Of a stretch of DNA of 64,000 nt, positions 42,325 to 52,657 are shown piece after piece (the first letter of the stretch is position 1; each line of letters begins with the position of its first letter). Both the position numbers and the translations under genes were made by a program. The DNA lies in assembly GCA_007644065.1 (NCBI GenBank), contig VJWN01000007.1:2758167-2822166 (forward strand), given 5' to 3'. The notes beneath the pieces are model-generated. The model was not told the DNA's origin and made no database searches. It was given only the letters and a program-made list of their open reading frames with translations. This DNA is from Margaritispora aquatica (lineage: Eukaryota; Ascomycota; Leotiomycetes; Helotiales; Discinellaceae).

Positions 42325-43395
42325 GATCGTAGTTTAGTTCGGTAATTGGGAAAGACACTTCTGTATCAGTTCGACATCGTGGGTCTGCGCTCAATAATAT
42401 GGCAATTTGAAGTTTTTTGATCGTCACTCAGCTTTCTCTGCTTATTTGCAAACTTGCAGTGTTTGTTTGCTTTCTCTGACCTGTGCCGCCTACTGACGAT
42501 CTTGTACTACCTGTGTACATGATGCGCACCGTACCGTTGTCCCCGGTTTCATTTCCACAGATGCATGGTGTTGTTCCAGACACACCGCATGCCAGAGTGT
42601 CGGGTCTGCCATGGATATTGCCATGGTTCCCGACGATGTGCTCAGTGATAGTTCATTTTACATGAGTCAGTTCCTTGAGCTTGCAGCTAATTCGTCGTTC
42701 AGTCGTTCAATTATGTGTGTCTGTTTAGCGAGACCTGTCATGGGAAGCAGATATACATGGTACTCTTATCATCTCTTTCTTCACAATCTTTCAAACGTTT
42801 ATTTCAAAATCTTGGAGACTACAGGGGTACAAATTCCTCAAATGAGACTGGCATAATTCAAGTTGATTGGGATTCTGAAAAGATGAAGAAATTCGATGCT
42901 TGAGAGTTGAACCCACAGACTTGACTTTGAACAAACTTCATGGTGGAACATGAGTCCTCCAACGCCACGTCCCGTTCCGGCACCCGCACACTCAACCATG
43001 CAATCTGGGGTTCGGGAGAACAGGGAGAAGAGCCCCGAGTGAGACATTGGACCAACTCGTGGTTTCATCCAATGACAACATTTATACAGACGCTCTTGGT
43101 CGGAGTGTCCCTGTATTGGGGGTTCCTCCCCGCCGGCTGAAGGCACCGAACTCGAAAGTGGATCTCTGTCCGTTGAGCGTGGGGTGGTTCTTGGATAAAC
43201 CAAGCAGAGAATTGGGATTGCTACGAGCGGAGACTGACGGAGTGATGAGCCAAGGTCAAGATTCTGCTGTTCTCGCATGCATATGCAGGGCGAGCAGATT
43301 AGGGGGTGTTTGTCTTGAGATTGCTTCTTTATGTTCTTGTCATCTTTCATATTTATTTGTTTGAATATATTAATCCTCAACGATATCTCTTCCCC
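42325..43395. promoter_or_regulatory. Shared upstream region of the SAT4-family and P450 genes
   Basis: A 1.07 kb gap between two divergent starts. It must contain both promoters. I see no clear conserved motif. Open stretches on both strands overlap each other and lack family features. Confidence 0.4.
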
Positions 43396-45336
43396 ATGGC
43401 AATCTCAGATATCACAAGCACACAGGCCATTGCCTTCGTTGGCGGTCTCCTCGCTGCATTACTCTCTTGGCAATTTCTCTTCTCGCCGTTGCGAGCCTTC
43501 CCTGGCCCATTCCTAGCCAAATTCACGGACGTGTGGCGTGCGGTGTATACGGCTCTGGGTGGAATTGACACGGTGCACTTGCAATGGCATCAGAAATACG
43601 GCAAGGCTGTGAGGATTGGTCCGAATTGTATCAGCATCAGCGATCCTGCTTTGATCAGAACGATCTATGCGACGAAGGATGCGTGGCAGAAGGTATGTGA
43701 CCATGTTAGGAAAAGAGGCGCTGTTTGAGATGCTGATGGGAATCTTCCGTAGTCGGATATGTATCGGCCGAATGATGCGTTCATTAATGGGCAGAGACTT
43801 CATAATATCTTTAATACGCAGGACAATGCTTGGCATGATAAGCGTGAGTAGAGTCTAAATGAGGTGATCACGAGAAAGGGTCGAGCTTGTCAACTGCTGA
43901 TTGGTGTTGTGATCTTGAGAAAGGGATGCTAATTCATGATATCACAGACTTGAAGCCTATCAGGGGATTCTGGACGATGACCAAAGTGTTGGACATTGAG
44001 CCTCTAATTGATGAAACACTAAACCTGTTGACTTCCAAGCTCAGTGCTAAATTTGCTTCTAAATCGTCAAAGGACAACAAGATATGTATGATGGATGATT
44101 GGTTGGCGTATTGTAAGTTGCTAAAGAGAATTGAAACTCCAATGCTGAAACATGACTGACACTTTCAAGTTGCCTGGGATGCAACAGCGAATATCAGTTT
44201 TGGACAACATTATGGCTTTCTCGACCAAGAGAAGGATGTAGATAATCTAATCGTTGACTCAACTAAGGGGCTTTACTACTTTGCACCAGTAAGTCGCCCA
44301 AATTCTCGAATTTCCAAGGCACCTAACCAGTACTAACTAGCTTACAGATCTCTCAAATTCCATGGGTCGATCTATGCCTCGACAAAAACCCGATTAAGCG
44401 TATTGGACCTCAACCAACCCTCACCGGCATCTTCTACGCCTTCAAAGTCGTCGCCGAATACCAAGCCACTCTCGCCTCTGGAGGCGGCGTTGCCAAAACA
44501 GGCAAGGTGCAGCACTACCTTGACAAGTTCATCAACCTTAAAGAGCAGTACCCAGATATGGTCAACGATCCCCAGCTCGTCAACTGGCTAATGCTAAATG
44601 TCCTCGCCGGTGGCGATACTACGTCAGCAACCATGCGCGCCGCCGTCTACTATCTTGCCAAAGCCCCTTCTGCTTACGAGAAACTAACCCGCGAACTCAC
44701 CGCCGCGAAGCTCTCCCTCCCAGCACAATGGAAGGACATCAAATCCTTACCCTACCTTGCTGCCGTGCTACGCGAGGCCATGCGCCTGAATCCTTCCATC
44801 GCCATGGTTTTCGAGCGTGTGGTGCCGAGTGGGGGCTTCACTTTGCCGGATGGGAGGTTCGTTCCTGCGGGTACGAAGATTGGCATTAACCCTGCCGTGA
44901 CGAATCGTGATCAAGAGGTTTTCGGGGCCGATGCTGAGAGCTTCAATCCCGATCGCTGGATTACGAAAGATGAAGCAAAGCTGAAGCGTATGCGTGATAC
45001 GGCGGATTTTACCTTTGGGGCGGGCAGTAGAGTCTGCATGGGCAGATATTTTGCGCAGTTGGAGCTGTGGAAGTTGTTTGCAACGCTTTATACTTTGTTT
45101 GATGTAAGTTGTTTGATTTAATGCGGGCTGTAGTTTGCGAAGTGGAGTTTGTAGAGAGGTTTGGTGGAGGTGTGGGGCAGCGAGAGAGGGTTCGAGTAAG
45201 TGAGTGTGTGAGCGAATATATGCTAACTTCTAAATAGATCAAATTGGTGGATCCGGAGCATGTGTGGAAGTATCACAATGCTTGGTTTGTGTATCAGTGG
45301 GATATGCCCATGCTGATTACTCCTCGGGAGAGGTGA
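43396..45336 (+). CDS. Cytochrome P450 monooxygenase
   Basis: Six exons (43396-43692, 43753-43843, 43948-44112, 44170-44288, 44348-45103, 45238-45336) keep frame and give 508 residues. An N-terminal anchor (AIAFVGGLLAALLSWQFLF) is followed by the Pro-rich hinge PLRAFPGPFLAKF. The I-helix oxygen-binding motif is LAGGDTTSAT, the K-helix ExxR is in LREAMRLNP, FNPDRW precedes the heme loop, and FGAGSRVCMGRYFAQLEL supplies the heme cysteine (about residue 454). It is an endoplasmic-reticulum, class-II fungal P450; its general look recalls the pisatin-demethylase group, but substrate cannot be inferred. It is divergent from a SAT4-family gene; no polyketide or peptide synthase lies in the window. 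Confidence 0.92.
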
Positions 45337-46289
45337 TTACTCGAAGTCACTTTCTCATCAATGTGGACATGCTGAGAGATTACCAAGTCAGTGAAATCAC
45401 GGTCTAGTGCTTCCTCAATTGCAACATGTTTGGAATTCTTCATGGTTTTCCGTTTCCAAAGTGTGGTGACGCTTAAACGTCTGCCTACCTCTGAATCACT
45501 CACTGCTCATGTCGCCATTTTCCCTCATGCGCACGCTTTGGAACTGCCAACTTCAACGAGAGGTCTTTATTTTCGATAGAATTTCTCAAATCTGCTGCCT
45601 TATCTCCACTTCGCGTCTCTCAAACCTATCGCTTTGGCTATATCATGATGCAATTGGTGGGTTAGAGTCTCGCTTAGCGAAAAACTGTCAAGTTGACATT
45701 CCCTTGTTAACCAAATGTCACATGTTAATGAGTATTGTGTACTGTTGGCCTTTTCGCTTCCGTTGCTTCACCTCTGCTCTCGTTTGTTCTGCCTTTGTAT
45801 TTCTTTGTTGGTGGTTGCAAACAATACTCTGGAAAGACCACCTTGGGCTAAGCGAGGCTTGGCCATCTGCAGGTGGGACTTTACTTTGTCAATCCTTAGT
45901 ATCTCTGGATGTTTGCAGTTTCGTTGAATGGTCTTCGGGTTGTCGGTTTCCTGTTAGACCTTCATTCTTGATAAGTGATCGTTTCAGAAACGCTACTAGT
46001 CACGTGATCTTTTTCTTTTTCTAGGGCTGATGTTTGTGCTGCAAGCAGGTTTATCAGCTTCAATATTCAAGAGAAAGAAAATAGAAGGACTCCAATGTTT
46101 AGTTTTATTCTCATATATGATGTTGGTGAGCTATATTGAGAACCTGGAAAGACTCCTTTTCGCACATGTTTTCGCTTAAAATTCAAGCGGATATCCTACT
46201 ACGTAGGTAGGAACTCAGCATGATCTAATCTAACCTGTATGTCTCGCAACATCTGATTTATTACACTGCCTGCCATCATCACATCAACT
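45337..46289. other. Intergenic region between convergent genes
   Basis: About 0.95 kb. Open stretches at 45391-46024 contain hydrophobic but low-plausibility sequence. No gene called. Confidence 0.5.
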
Positions 46290-47573
46290 TCACGGTGCAA
46301 CTCTTCTCATACTCTGCCCGCTCCGTTTTCTTATCCCCCCACTTAGTTGCGACTTTATCATATTAGCCTCCCGTGGACCACGTCTAAATATTACTTTACT
46401 GAATATCCACGTTTTATTCGGTGACGGCGTTTCTAGAGGCAAGTCTGTCGAGCCAACTACCGAATTTGAAGCAACGGAGCGCCGTTTGCCTGTCTTCTTG
46501 TTTGGTTGAGGATGATTAAGTTCCATCTGCCCTTGCTCATTCCCTGCGGCCCTCTGCCGCAGGCGTTGTTGTTCTTTCCAATCACGCAGCGCTTGCGCCT
46601 CTGCACCTCTGATTCGATTGGGTCGAAATGGTGGAACATTTGGAGGTGTACATTTACACGCGACCTCGCAATGCAGCCTAATTAATTCATCCACATGCCC
46701 CTCGGCCAACATCCCTTCCTGCTCACACTTCGTAATCTTATGGACTCTTACTGGCACTGTGAAATGCGCATAGCACGAGGTTGGGAAGGCATGAAAATCA
46801 GTCATGTCGACATGAAACCACTTCGGATCCCTCACAGCTATCAGAGTCGGCCTCGTGTTCTGTGTGACTAGGCGATTAGGAACTAAATCTTGGGCATCTC
46901 GCACACCGATATGGTCTTCAGCCTCGTCGCGATGTACATTTATTCCTTTGTTCCCGTAAGTGAATATGGGAATGCAAACCACGTGATGGATATATACCCC
47001 GATAACGATCATCTTGCGCATCTTGGTGTTTACCCAGAAGCCGTTATTAGTGATGCTGCGATGTTCGCTCTCTGGGTTCGACTCGCGCCCCAGATGGTTC
47101 GTGTGATAGGGAACTACTATGATGCGGCCGGGAACCCAGAAATCGGCCCCATGGTGACGAGTTCCAAATTGCTGGGCTTGCGGATGTGGTGGTAATTGGG
47201 GTTGTACCTGTGCTTGTGGCAATTGTAGTGGTGGTTGTGGTAGAGGGGCTCGTCCTTGTCCTCCGTCATCGTTTTGATATTGTTCTGCAGGTAAATATCC
47301 GTATTGCTCAGCATTTGCGAGTTCAAATCCCGGTGGTACTTTTACGGCCTGCATATTGTTATTCTGTTTGTAGAGCATATAGTTATGGTCGTAGGCGGGG
47401 TTGTAGGGGTTGTAATATTGGTGTTGTTGCATATTGTTGTTGGCGCCAGCCACGAAGGACGCCGCTCCCACTTTGGGAACGAATCCAGGTCCATGTGACC
47501 GATCATTTTGAATGTTTTGTTGCTGGTTATTTGCTTGTCCAGTGTTAGGCAGTTGATTATCGCTGCCATCCAT
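46290..47573 (-). CDS. DUF6590-like protein with Gln/Asn/Pro-rich N-terminus
   Basis: A single exon of 427 residues, starting at MDGSDNQLPNTG; the frame stays open upstream to a non-ATG codon at 47708, and another ATG at 47651 is possible. Residues 1-140 are rich in Gln, Asn, Pro and Tyr (NNQQQNIQND, QHQYYNPYNPAYDHNYMLY). The core has ADFWVPGRIIVVPYHTNH, GFWVNTKMRKMIVIG, CIPIFTYGNKGI and HIGVRDAQDL, a pattern like the fungal DUF6590 domain, whose function is unknown. A Cys-containing stretch (LHCEVACKCTPPNVPPF) and a basic, Ser-rich tail follow. There is no signal peptide. It is divergent from the acidic protein gene at 47886. Confidence 0.72.
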   Translation of the reverse strand: MDGSDNQLPNTGQANNQQQNIQNDRSHGPGFVPKVGAASFVAGANNNMQQHQYYNPYNPAYDHNYMLYKQNNNMQAVKVPPGFELANAEQYGYLPAEQYQNDDGGQGRAPLPQPPLQLPQAQVQPQLPPHPQAQQFGTRHHGADFWVPGRIIVVPYHTNHLGRESNPESEHRSITNNGFWVNTKMRKMIVIGVYIHHVVCIPIFTYGNKGINVHRDEAEDHIGVRDAQDLVPNRLVTQNTRPTLIAVRDPKWFHVDMTDFHAFPTSCYAHFTVPVRVHKITKCEQEGMLAEGHVDELIRLHCEVACKCTPPNVPPFRPNRIRGAEAQALRDWKEQQRLRQRAAGNEQGQMELNHPQPNKKTGKRRSVASNSVVGSTDLPLETPSPNKTWIFSKVIFRRGPREANMIKSQLSGGIRKRSGQSMRRVAP

Positions 47574-47885
47574 GGCTCCGTTTTGGAAGCCGAACGAAAC
47601 TAGGATTTTTCCAGCGAGTGTAATGCAATGCAATGCACAATGTACACGCATGAAACAAGATTCTTTAGACTCATTATGAGAATCAAGAAGCAACAAGCTG
47701 TTGTGCAATGAATGGGGGCAATTTCTTTGAGCTAGATGCGTAAGTCAAAGAGGCTTCTCGCTTGACAAAGGAGGCGAGCCGTTTGCAACACGATTTCTTA
47801 CGAGAAGCCTGTAAAGAAAACAATATCTTTTTACCTTCCCGCTACGGATCTATTCATTCTTGGGCGAATTTCTTATGTGGCGACT
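47574..47885. promoter_or_regulatory. Divergent promoter region
   Basis: A 312-base gap between the chosen starts of the DUF6590-like gene and the acidic-protein gene. If the former starts upstream at 47651, the gap is 234 bases. Confidence 0.35.
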
Positions 47886-49133
47886 ATGTCTGAATCAGCA
47901 GAGACGCTGAGAGAAAAGCTTAATGCCACCAACACAGCGCTCATGAATAAATGCATCGAGCAGATGCGACTCATGAATGAATACAACGCGCAACTTGATC
48001 GTGAGATACAGGAACGAGCTCAAGCACCGGTTCAAACACAACCCCAAGTACAGGCAGACAAAGAAATGCCAGATGAAGACGAGTACGGATCCGACTACAG
48101 AACTAACTCACCAAGTATGTCCGGAGCATTGCCATCAACCCCAGTACGAGGTAACTCGTCCTCCAAAGCACGATATCTCCCAACTCCTCAGTCACAGCCG
48201 CAGAAAAAACGCAGATATAACTCACCATCACAAGCAGATTCGGATGCCGACCCCAATGCAGGCTTTCAACGAAGTGCACCACCAAGTTGGTCTCATAGCT
48301 CGTCACGAAAGCCAAACGCAGATAATCCAGATGCAGATGACCCATACGTGGAAGACTTCGTAGTAGACGACCCAGATGCAGACGCAGACTCAGAATTAGA
48401 TCCAGATGCAATCTCAAACGCACACTTGGGCGAAGGCTCAGACCCAGAACCACCCAACGACCTCTCAACCAACGTCATCATAAATGGCCAAACCTACCCA
48501 GCCCTAATTGCAACCCAGGATCTCATCCACCAATGGAATGAGACGCTCAAATTCTGGACCCGCGTCAACGCCTGGCAGACCGCCATCGACTCCGAGTACT
48601 CAAAGATCGAGCTCTGGGAGGAGCGGCTTAAACAGGCTACACTCAGAGGAGAAACCGGAATTGTAGACGACTACAGAGCCAGTTTATCCGAGTCTCAGAA
48701 ACGCCTGGCGGACCAACTGCACCCGCAGATGGACAATCTGATCCGTGTCATGGGACCGTTGAGCAATGCGCTCTGCTGCACTCTACGACATGCCCTCCAG
48801 ACATCCGGACATCTAGACACCGACAACGACAGGGAGTGGCGCAAGGTGTTGAAGCTCAGCGCATCGAAAGACGAGTATGCGGAGTACATCAACGGCGAGA
48901 TCGCAGCGGGGCGGATGGGCGGAGCGAGCGGATTTGGGAATTTCGGTCCCAAGAGACCGGAGATCGGGACGTGTCCGTTTGAGGAGGGGAAGGAGAAGTA
49001 TGTCGGTGATAGGGTTTTTGATGCTGAGGATGGGATGTGGCTGGATGTCATGGGCACGCCGAAGGATGATCATCATATTCCTGAGTTCAAGCCGCCACAG
49101 GAGAGGAGGGGGAGGGTGTTTCGTTGTTCGTAG
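47886..49133 (+). CDS. Hypothetical protein with acidic Asp-Pro-Asp-Ala repeats
   Basis: A single exon of 415 residues starting MSESAETLREKLNATNTAL; an in-frame GTG lies just upstream. I do not recognise the family. The first 45 residues look helical and may form a coiled coil. Residues about 60-150 are polar with several SP/TP sites. Residues about 150-195 contain acidic repeats of the type DNPDADDPYVED, DDPDADADSELDPDA. The last 220 residues are more ordered: NGQTYPALIATQDLIHQWNE, a charged helical segment (WEERLKQATLRGETG), LSNALCCTLRHAL, and an end rich in Gly, Arg and Lys (KPPQERRGRVFRCS). No signal peptide or membrane segment. A nuclear or cytosolic role is a guess. Confidence 0.7.
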   Translation: MSESAETLREKLNATNTALMNKCIEQMRLMNEYNAQLDREIQERAQAPVQTQPQVQADKEMPDEDEYGSDYRTNSPSMSGALPSTPVRGNSSSKARYLPTPQSQPQKKRRYNSPSQADSDADPNAGFQRSAPPSWSHSSSRKPNADNPDADDPYVEDFVVDDPDADADSELDPDAISNAHLGEGSDPEPPNDLSTNVIINGQTYPALIATQDLIHQWNETLKFWTRVNAWQTAIDSEYSKIELWEERLKQATLRGETGIVDDYRASLSESQKRLADQLHPQMDNLIRVMGPLSNALCCTLRHALQTSGHLDTDNDREWRKVLKLSASKDEYAEYINGEIAAGRMGGASGFGNFGPKRPEIGTCPFEEGKEKYVGDRVFDAEDGMWLDVMGTPKDDHHIPEFKPPQERRGRVFRCS

Positions 49134-49794
49134 TTTTGGGAGGTGTGGCATTGAAGTGGATATCGTATTGAGCGACTTGCGTTAATGTTAAGCTGGAGAG
49201 AGGCTTTACAATGAATGTCAACATGCTGTAACATATTTCTAAAAAAGATTTTTTGCTCTAGGGGTGGAAAGACTACAAAACCCTCACTCATAATGAACTT
49301 GTTATAAACTTCTGACGAACTACTACCCAATTCATCATGACATTATTTGGCGAAACAGTCACCAAAATATTTCCAAGCACAGGAAGTACATCTCCGCACT
49401 TTCACCATAACGAGCCAAGCTCAATCTTGTCTGTATTTTAATCTAGGCACCTAGCTTGCCTACTGCTCTGTATCATCTATCAACAGATACACTACCTTCA
49501 TCGGCATAAATTTTCTGTTCTCGATCACTGACTCATTAAGACCAAGTAACCACAGCTTAGTGTTGAGAGGTTTTGAATGCAGAGGTATGTAATCTTACGA
49601 GGACTGCTTTTTTCATATGTGCAAAGACTGAGAACTATGTACAAAAGAACAGGAGCAAGTGGGCATCCACTCCAGCCCTAGAAGGTAGGTAGACAGGCAC
49701 ACCACTTCACACAACCACCTTCCTCGCACCAATCCGACTTTTCTGGGCCATGACATTCCGTCCCTTCCCACTACTCAAATACTCAGCGAACCCC
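49134..49794. other. Intergenic region between convergent genes
   Basis: About 0.66 kb, 3' flanks of the acidic-protein and pectin methylesterase genes. No gene seen. Confidence 0.5.
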
Positions 49795-51024
49795 TTAGAC
49801 GGCAGCCAAATAAGTAGTATCAACCCAGCTAGCATAGCCGCTTCCAAGAATCGTGCTAATGGTCAACGCGGAGCTAAGCTTCGTGCTGAAGCTAGCGCGA
49901 GTACCACTGGCACCGGTACCGGTATTTCCGTACTCCTGGAAGACGACATTGCCGGTTCTGGGATCGCTGGCGCCCCAGACGCTCCATCCAGCACTGTTGA
50001 CCAGAGCACCCAAGACGGTCTTCTGGACGCAGACGCGGGCGTACTGGGACCATGGGCGGCCGAGGTAGACGGTGCCGGTGCCGGCGGTGGAGGAGGACGA
50101 GGTGGCCACGGAGCACTTGTTGATGACGTAGTACGAGACGTCGGTAGAGGAGGAGCGGCCGTTGGCGGTGATGGAGCCGCCGCCGGCGGAGACGCGGATG
50201 TCGCTGTTGTCGATCCAGGCGACGGCGTGTTGGCCCCAGATGAAGTCGACGGCGCCTTGGATGTAGCACTTGGCGTAGACTTGGTTGCCGGTTTGCGCGA
50301 GGAGCGTGTCTTGGTAACCGTAGAAGCCGCAGCCGTAGTACCCCTATGGAGGCGTTAGCATATTTAGATTGATGAGGAGGTAAAGAATGGAGAAGAAATG
50401 GGGGTTTGAGGAATGAAGTAGGGGATTTCGAGAAGTGTTGGTATTATGTTGATGACTGCTATGAGGAAAAGGGATTAAGCGAGAAATCAACTACATACCT
50501 GCTGGGTGTTGTATGCTGCGAGTGCAGTAGCCTGAGATCCGGCACCATAGGTATTCTTGATATTGACATTGTAGAATTTAGTGTTGGCAGCCAAGTTGAT
50601 GATGGCGCTAGTAGCCTGGTTGGAAGCAGCGCCGGAAGCCAAAGAAGACGAGTATGTGAAGTGGACAACGTTAGAGGTGTACGAGCTGGTATCGGTCGTG
50701 TAGCCGTAGATAGTAAGCTTGGCGGAGCGGGCTGCGATCGTGGTTTGGCCTACGTAGGTGCCCGCGTAGACGAAGATACATTGGGCGGTGGTGGAGGTTG
50801 TGGAGAGGGAGGCAAGCGCGAGTTTGAGCTGTGGTGGGTTAGCGGGGTTGTGGAAAGTTGGATGGGGTAGATGAAAGGCAATGGGTAGTAGTGAGGGAGG
50901 AGGGTGAGCTTACAGTCGCATATGTCCCACCTGTACCAGCAGTGATACATCCAGATGGAGCAGTTGTACGTGAAGCGGCCAAAGCCAGCTTAAGCAGAGT
51001 GGTTGCTACCAGAAGAAAACGCAT
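49795..51024 (-). CDS. Secreted pectin methylesterase (CE8)
   Basis: Three exons (51024-50914, 50828-50499, 50343-49795; introns 85 and 155 bases) keep frame and give 329 residues. A signal peptide MRFLLVATTLLKLALAAS starts the protein. The right-handed beta-helix has CE8 motifs in order: CIFVYAGTYVGQT, GYYGCGFYGYQDTLL with the first catalytic Asp, VDFIWGQHAVAWI with the second catalytic Asp (the usual DFIFG is DFIWG here), and TVYLGRPWSQYARV with the active-site Arg. It removes methyl groups from plant pectin, preparing it for depolymerases. The gene is GC-rich, so the opposite strand shows long open frames that are only shadows. A TATA-like site precedes it. Confidence 0.92.
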
Positions 51025-51100
51025 GATGAGGGATATGAATAATCAAAGCTTCTACTCAGAGGGTTGAACAAACAGAATTTCAAGCTTGAACGGGAAATCG

Positions 51101-51113
51101 GATATTTATATAT
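51101..51113 (-). promoter_or_regulatory. TATA-like box of the pectin methylesterase gene
   Basis: ATATATAAATATC on the minus strand, about 80 bases before the start codon at 51024. Placement fits a core promoter. Confidence 0.5.
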
Positions 51114-52657
51114 GCCAAAAGAGATGAAGACAGGATGTGTGACTTGAAATTACCCTACACGTGCATTGCAAAGAGCCGGCCATCTGCCTCTATCCAACAC
51201 AGATGCCGAGCCACCTCACTGCACTGCATACCCCATCCCCGCACATTCATTCATATCAGGATAAACAAAACTCACTCGTTCAATTGTGGGGAACCCAGCT
51301 TCCCATCGCTTGGCTATGTATGGCATTGCGTGGCCTTCCTTCCTTGACCTTGTCTTTCTGTTGTCCCGGGGCTCTTGGACGAAAGAAACAGAAACATCCA
51401 GATGAACAAGAAAAGAATCCACCTCTCATATTTCCCTCCTAGCCGAGGCTGCACAGCATTTCCAATGTCACCAAACCAATGGACTGCTGGTCTGCGTGTG
51501 AGGAAGTGGACAGGTGAAAGCAAGTGCCGTGGTCAGGAACAATTATTCCACCAGCCCTAATATCCCCGGAGAATAAATGAATATTATGCAGGGGGAGGGA
51601 GAACCGTGACCATAATGAACAAGCTTTCTCCAATCCCGCACCTATCACCAACCTTGTTGCGGCTACGAGACGCACCTCGAATGCCACCAATCAGCGAACG
51701 GGAATGAAAATAAGAAAATGAAGGAGTTGTAGATCCTATTGAGAAGCCCAATGCCGAGCGATGAACGTGAAATTAGATTGGCGAGAATATTGAATGGAGG
51801 TGGACGAATGCAAAAGGGTTTCTCGTGGCTCGTCAACACATGCCTTGCCTCCTTTTGCGGTAAAAATGAGGGAGAAGACGAGAAATAATAGTACGAGCTT
51901 GCATAAAAGTATATAACTACGAAGCCTCATCCAAACTCTAACAAAAGCAACAGTACTGCTTACAGGTGCCTGTGAGTCTGAGAGGGAGTTGCAACTTGTG
52001 ATCCTCTCCGTGGAGTGCATAAAGCGCCTGCCACAGTGAGAAAGGAAGGCGTGTTGCAATCGCTGCACAGAGTATTGAAGCTCAATGCCGGGTTGCTGCC
52101 TCGTCAAAGCATGGCAGATGAGAATCTGGAAGTTCAGGCTGAGCCTTGGTGTCCATCATCTGCCATGCTTTCCTAAATAACACGAACTGTCAGCAAAAAC
52201 GCCATACTAGCAAGCACATGTTCTCTGAAGAACGCGCGAAGTGGACGCTCGCTGTCCAAGAGTCGAGGGCGGTAGTTATATGTAAGATTTTCATTCTCGT
52301 AGTGATCGATTGTCGATCATCGATAATCTTGTCTTCTGAAGATCAAGATCTGGTACCTCGACTCAATCAAATCGATCACTATTGCCATGTTAGTCACTTC
52401 TTTGAACCTCTCGGGAGGGGAAAGAAATGAAATAAAGCAAGAGCCATGCGATGATGCAAATCATCGGTCAGCTAAACATAATCTACAACCACAGGTTCAT
52501 AGTCATGACCTCAAAAACGCCCAATGGGTATCATGTCCATGTTGTCCATACGCCATGCTGATGCAATACCAAAAATCCCTCCAGATACTTTCTACTCGAT
52601 TATTTTCAAGCTTCAACAACGGACCAAGTTAGTAAGTAGAATCGAACAACACACTGA
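51114..52657. other. Intergenic region, no gene seen
   Basis: About 1.5 kb between the pectin methylesterase promoter and the 3' end of the Trf4-type gene. Several short open stretches overlap on both strands without family features. Confidence 0.5.

Noticed and set aside
45509..46024. Plus-strand open frame of about 171 codons with Cys/Trp-rich hydrophobic sequence
   Set aside because: Codon content looks random, and the stretch lies between two well-defined gene 3' ends.
47310..47340. GAGTTCAAATCCCGG, which resembles a tRNA B box
   Set aside because: It lies in the coding sequence of the DUF6590-like protein (PPGFELAN) and no tRNA cloverleaf can be built around it.
49750..50358. Plus-strand open frame of about 200 codons rich in Gly, Ala and Val
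   Set aside because: It is the opposite strand of the GC-rich third exon of the pectin methylesterase, which has clear catalytic motifs.
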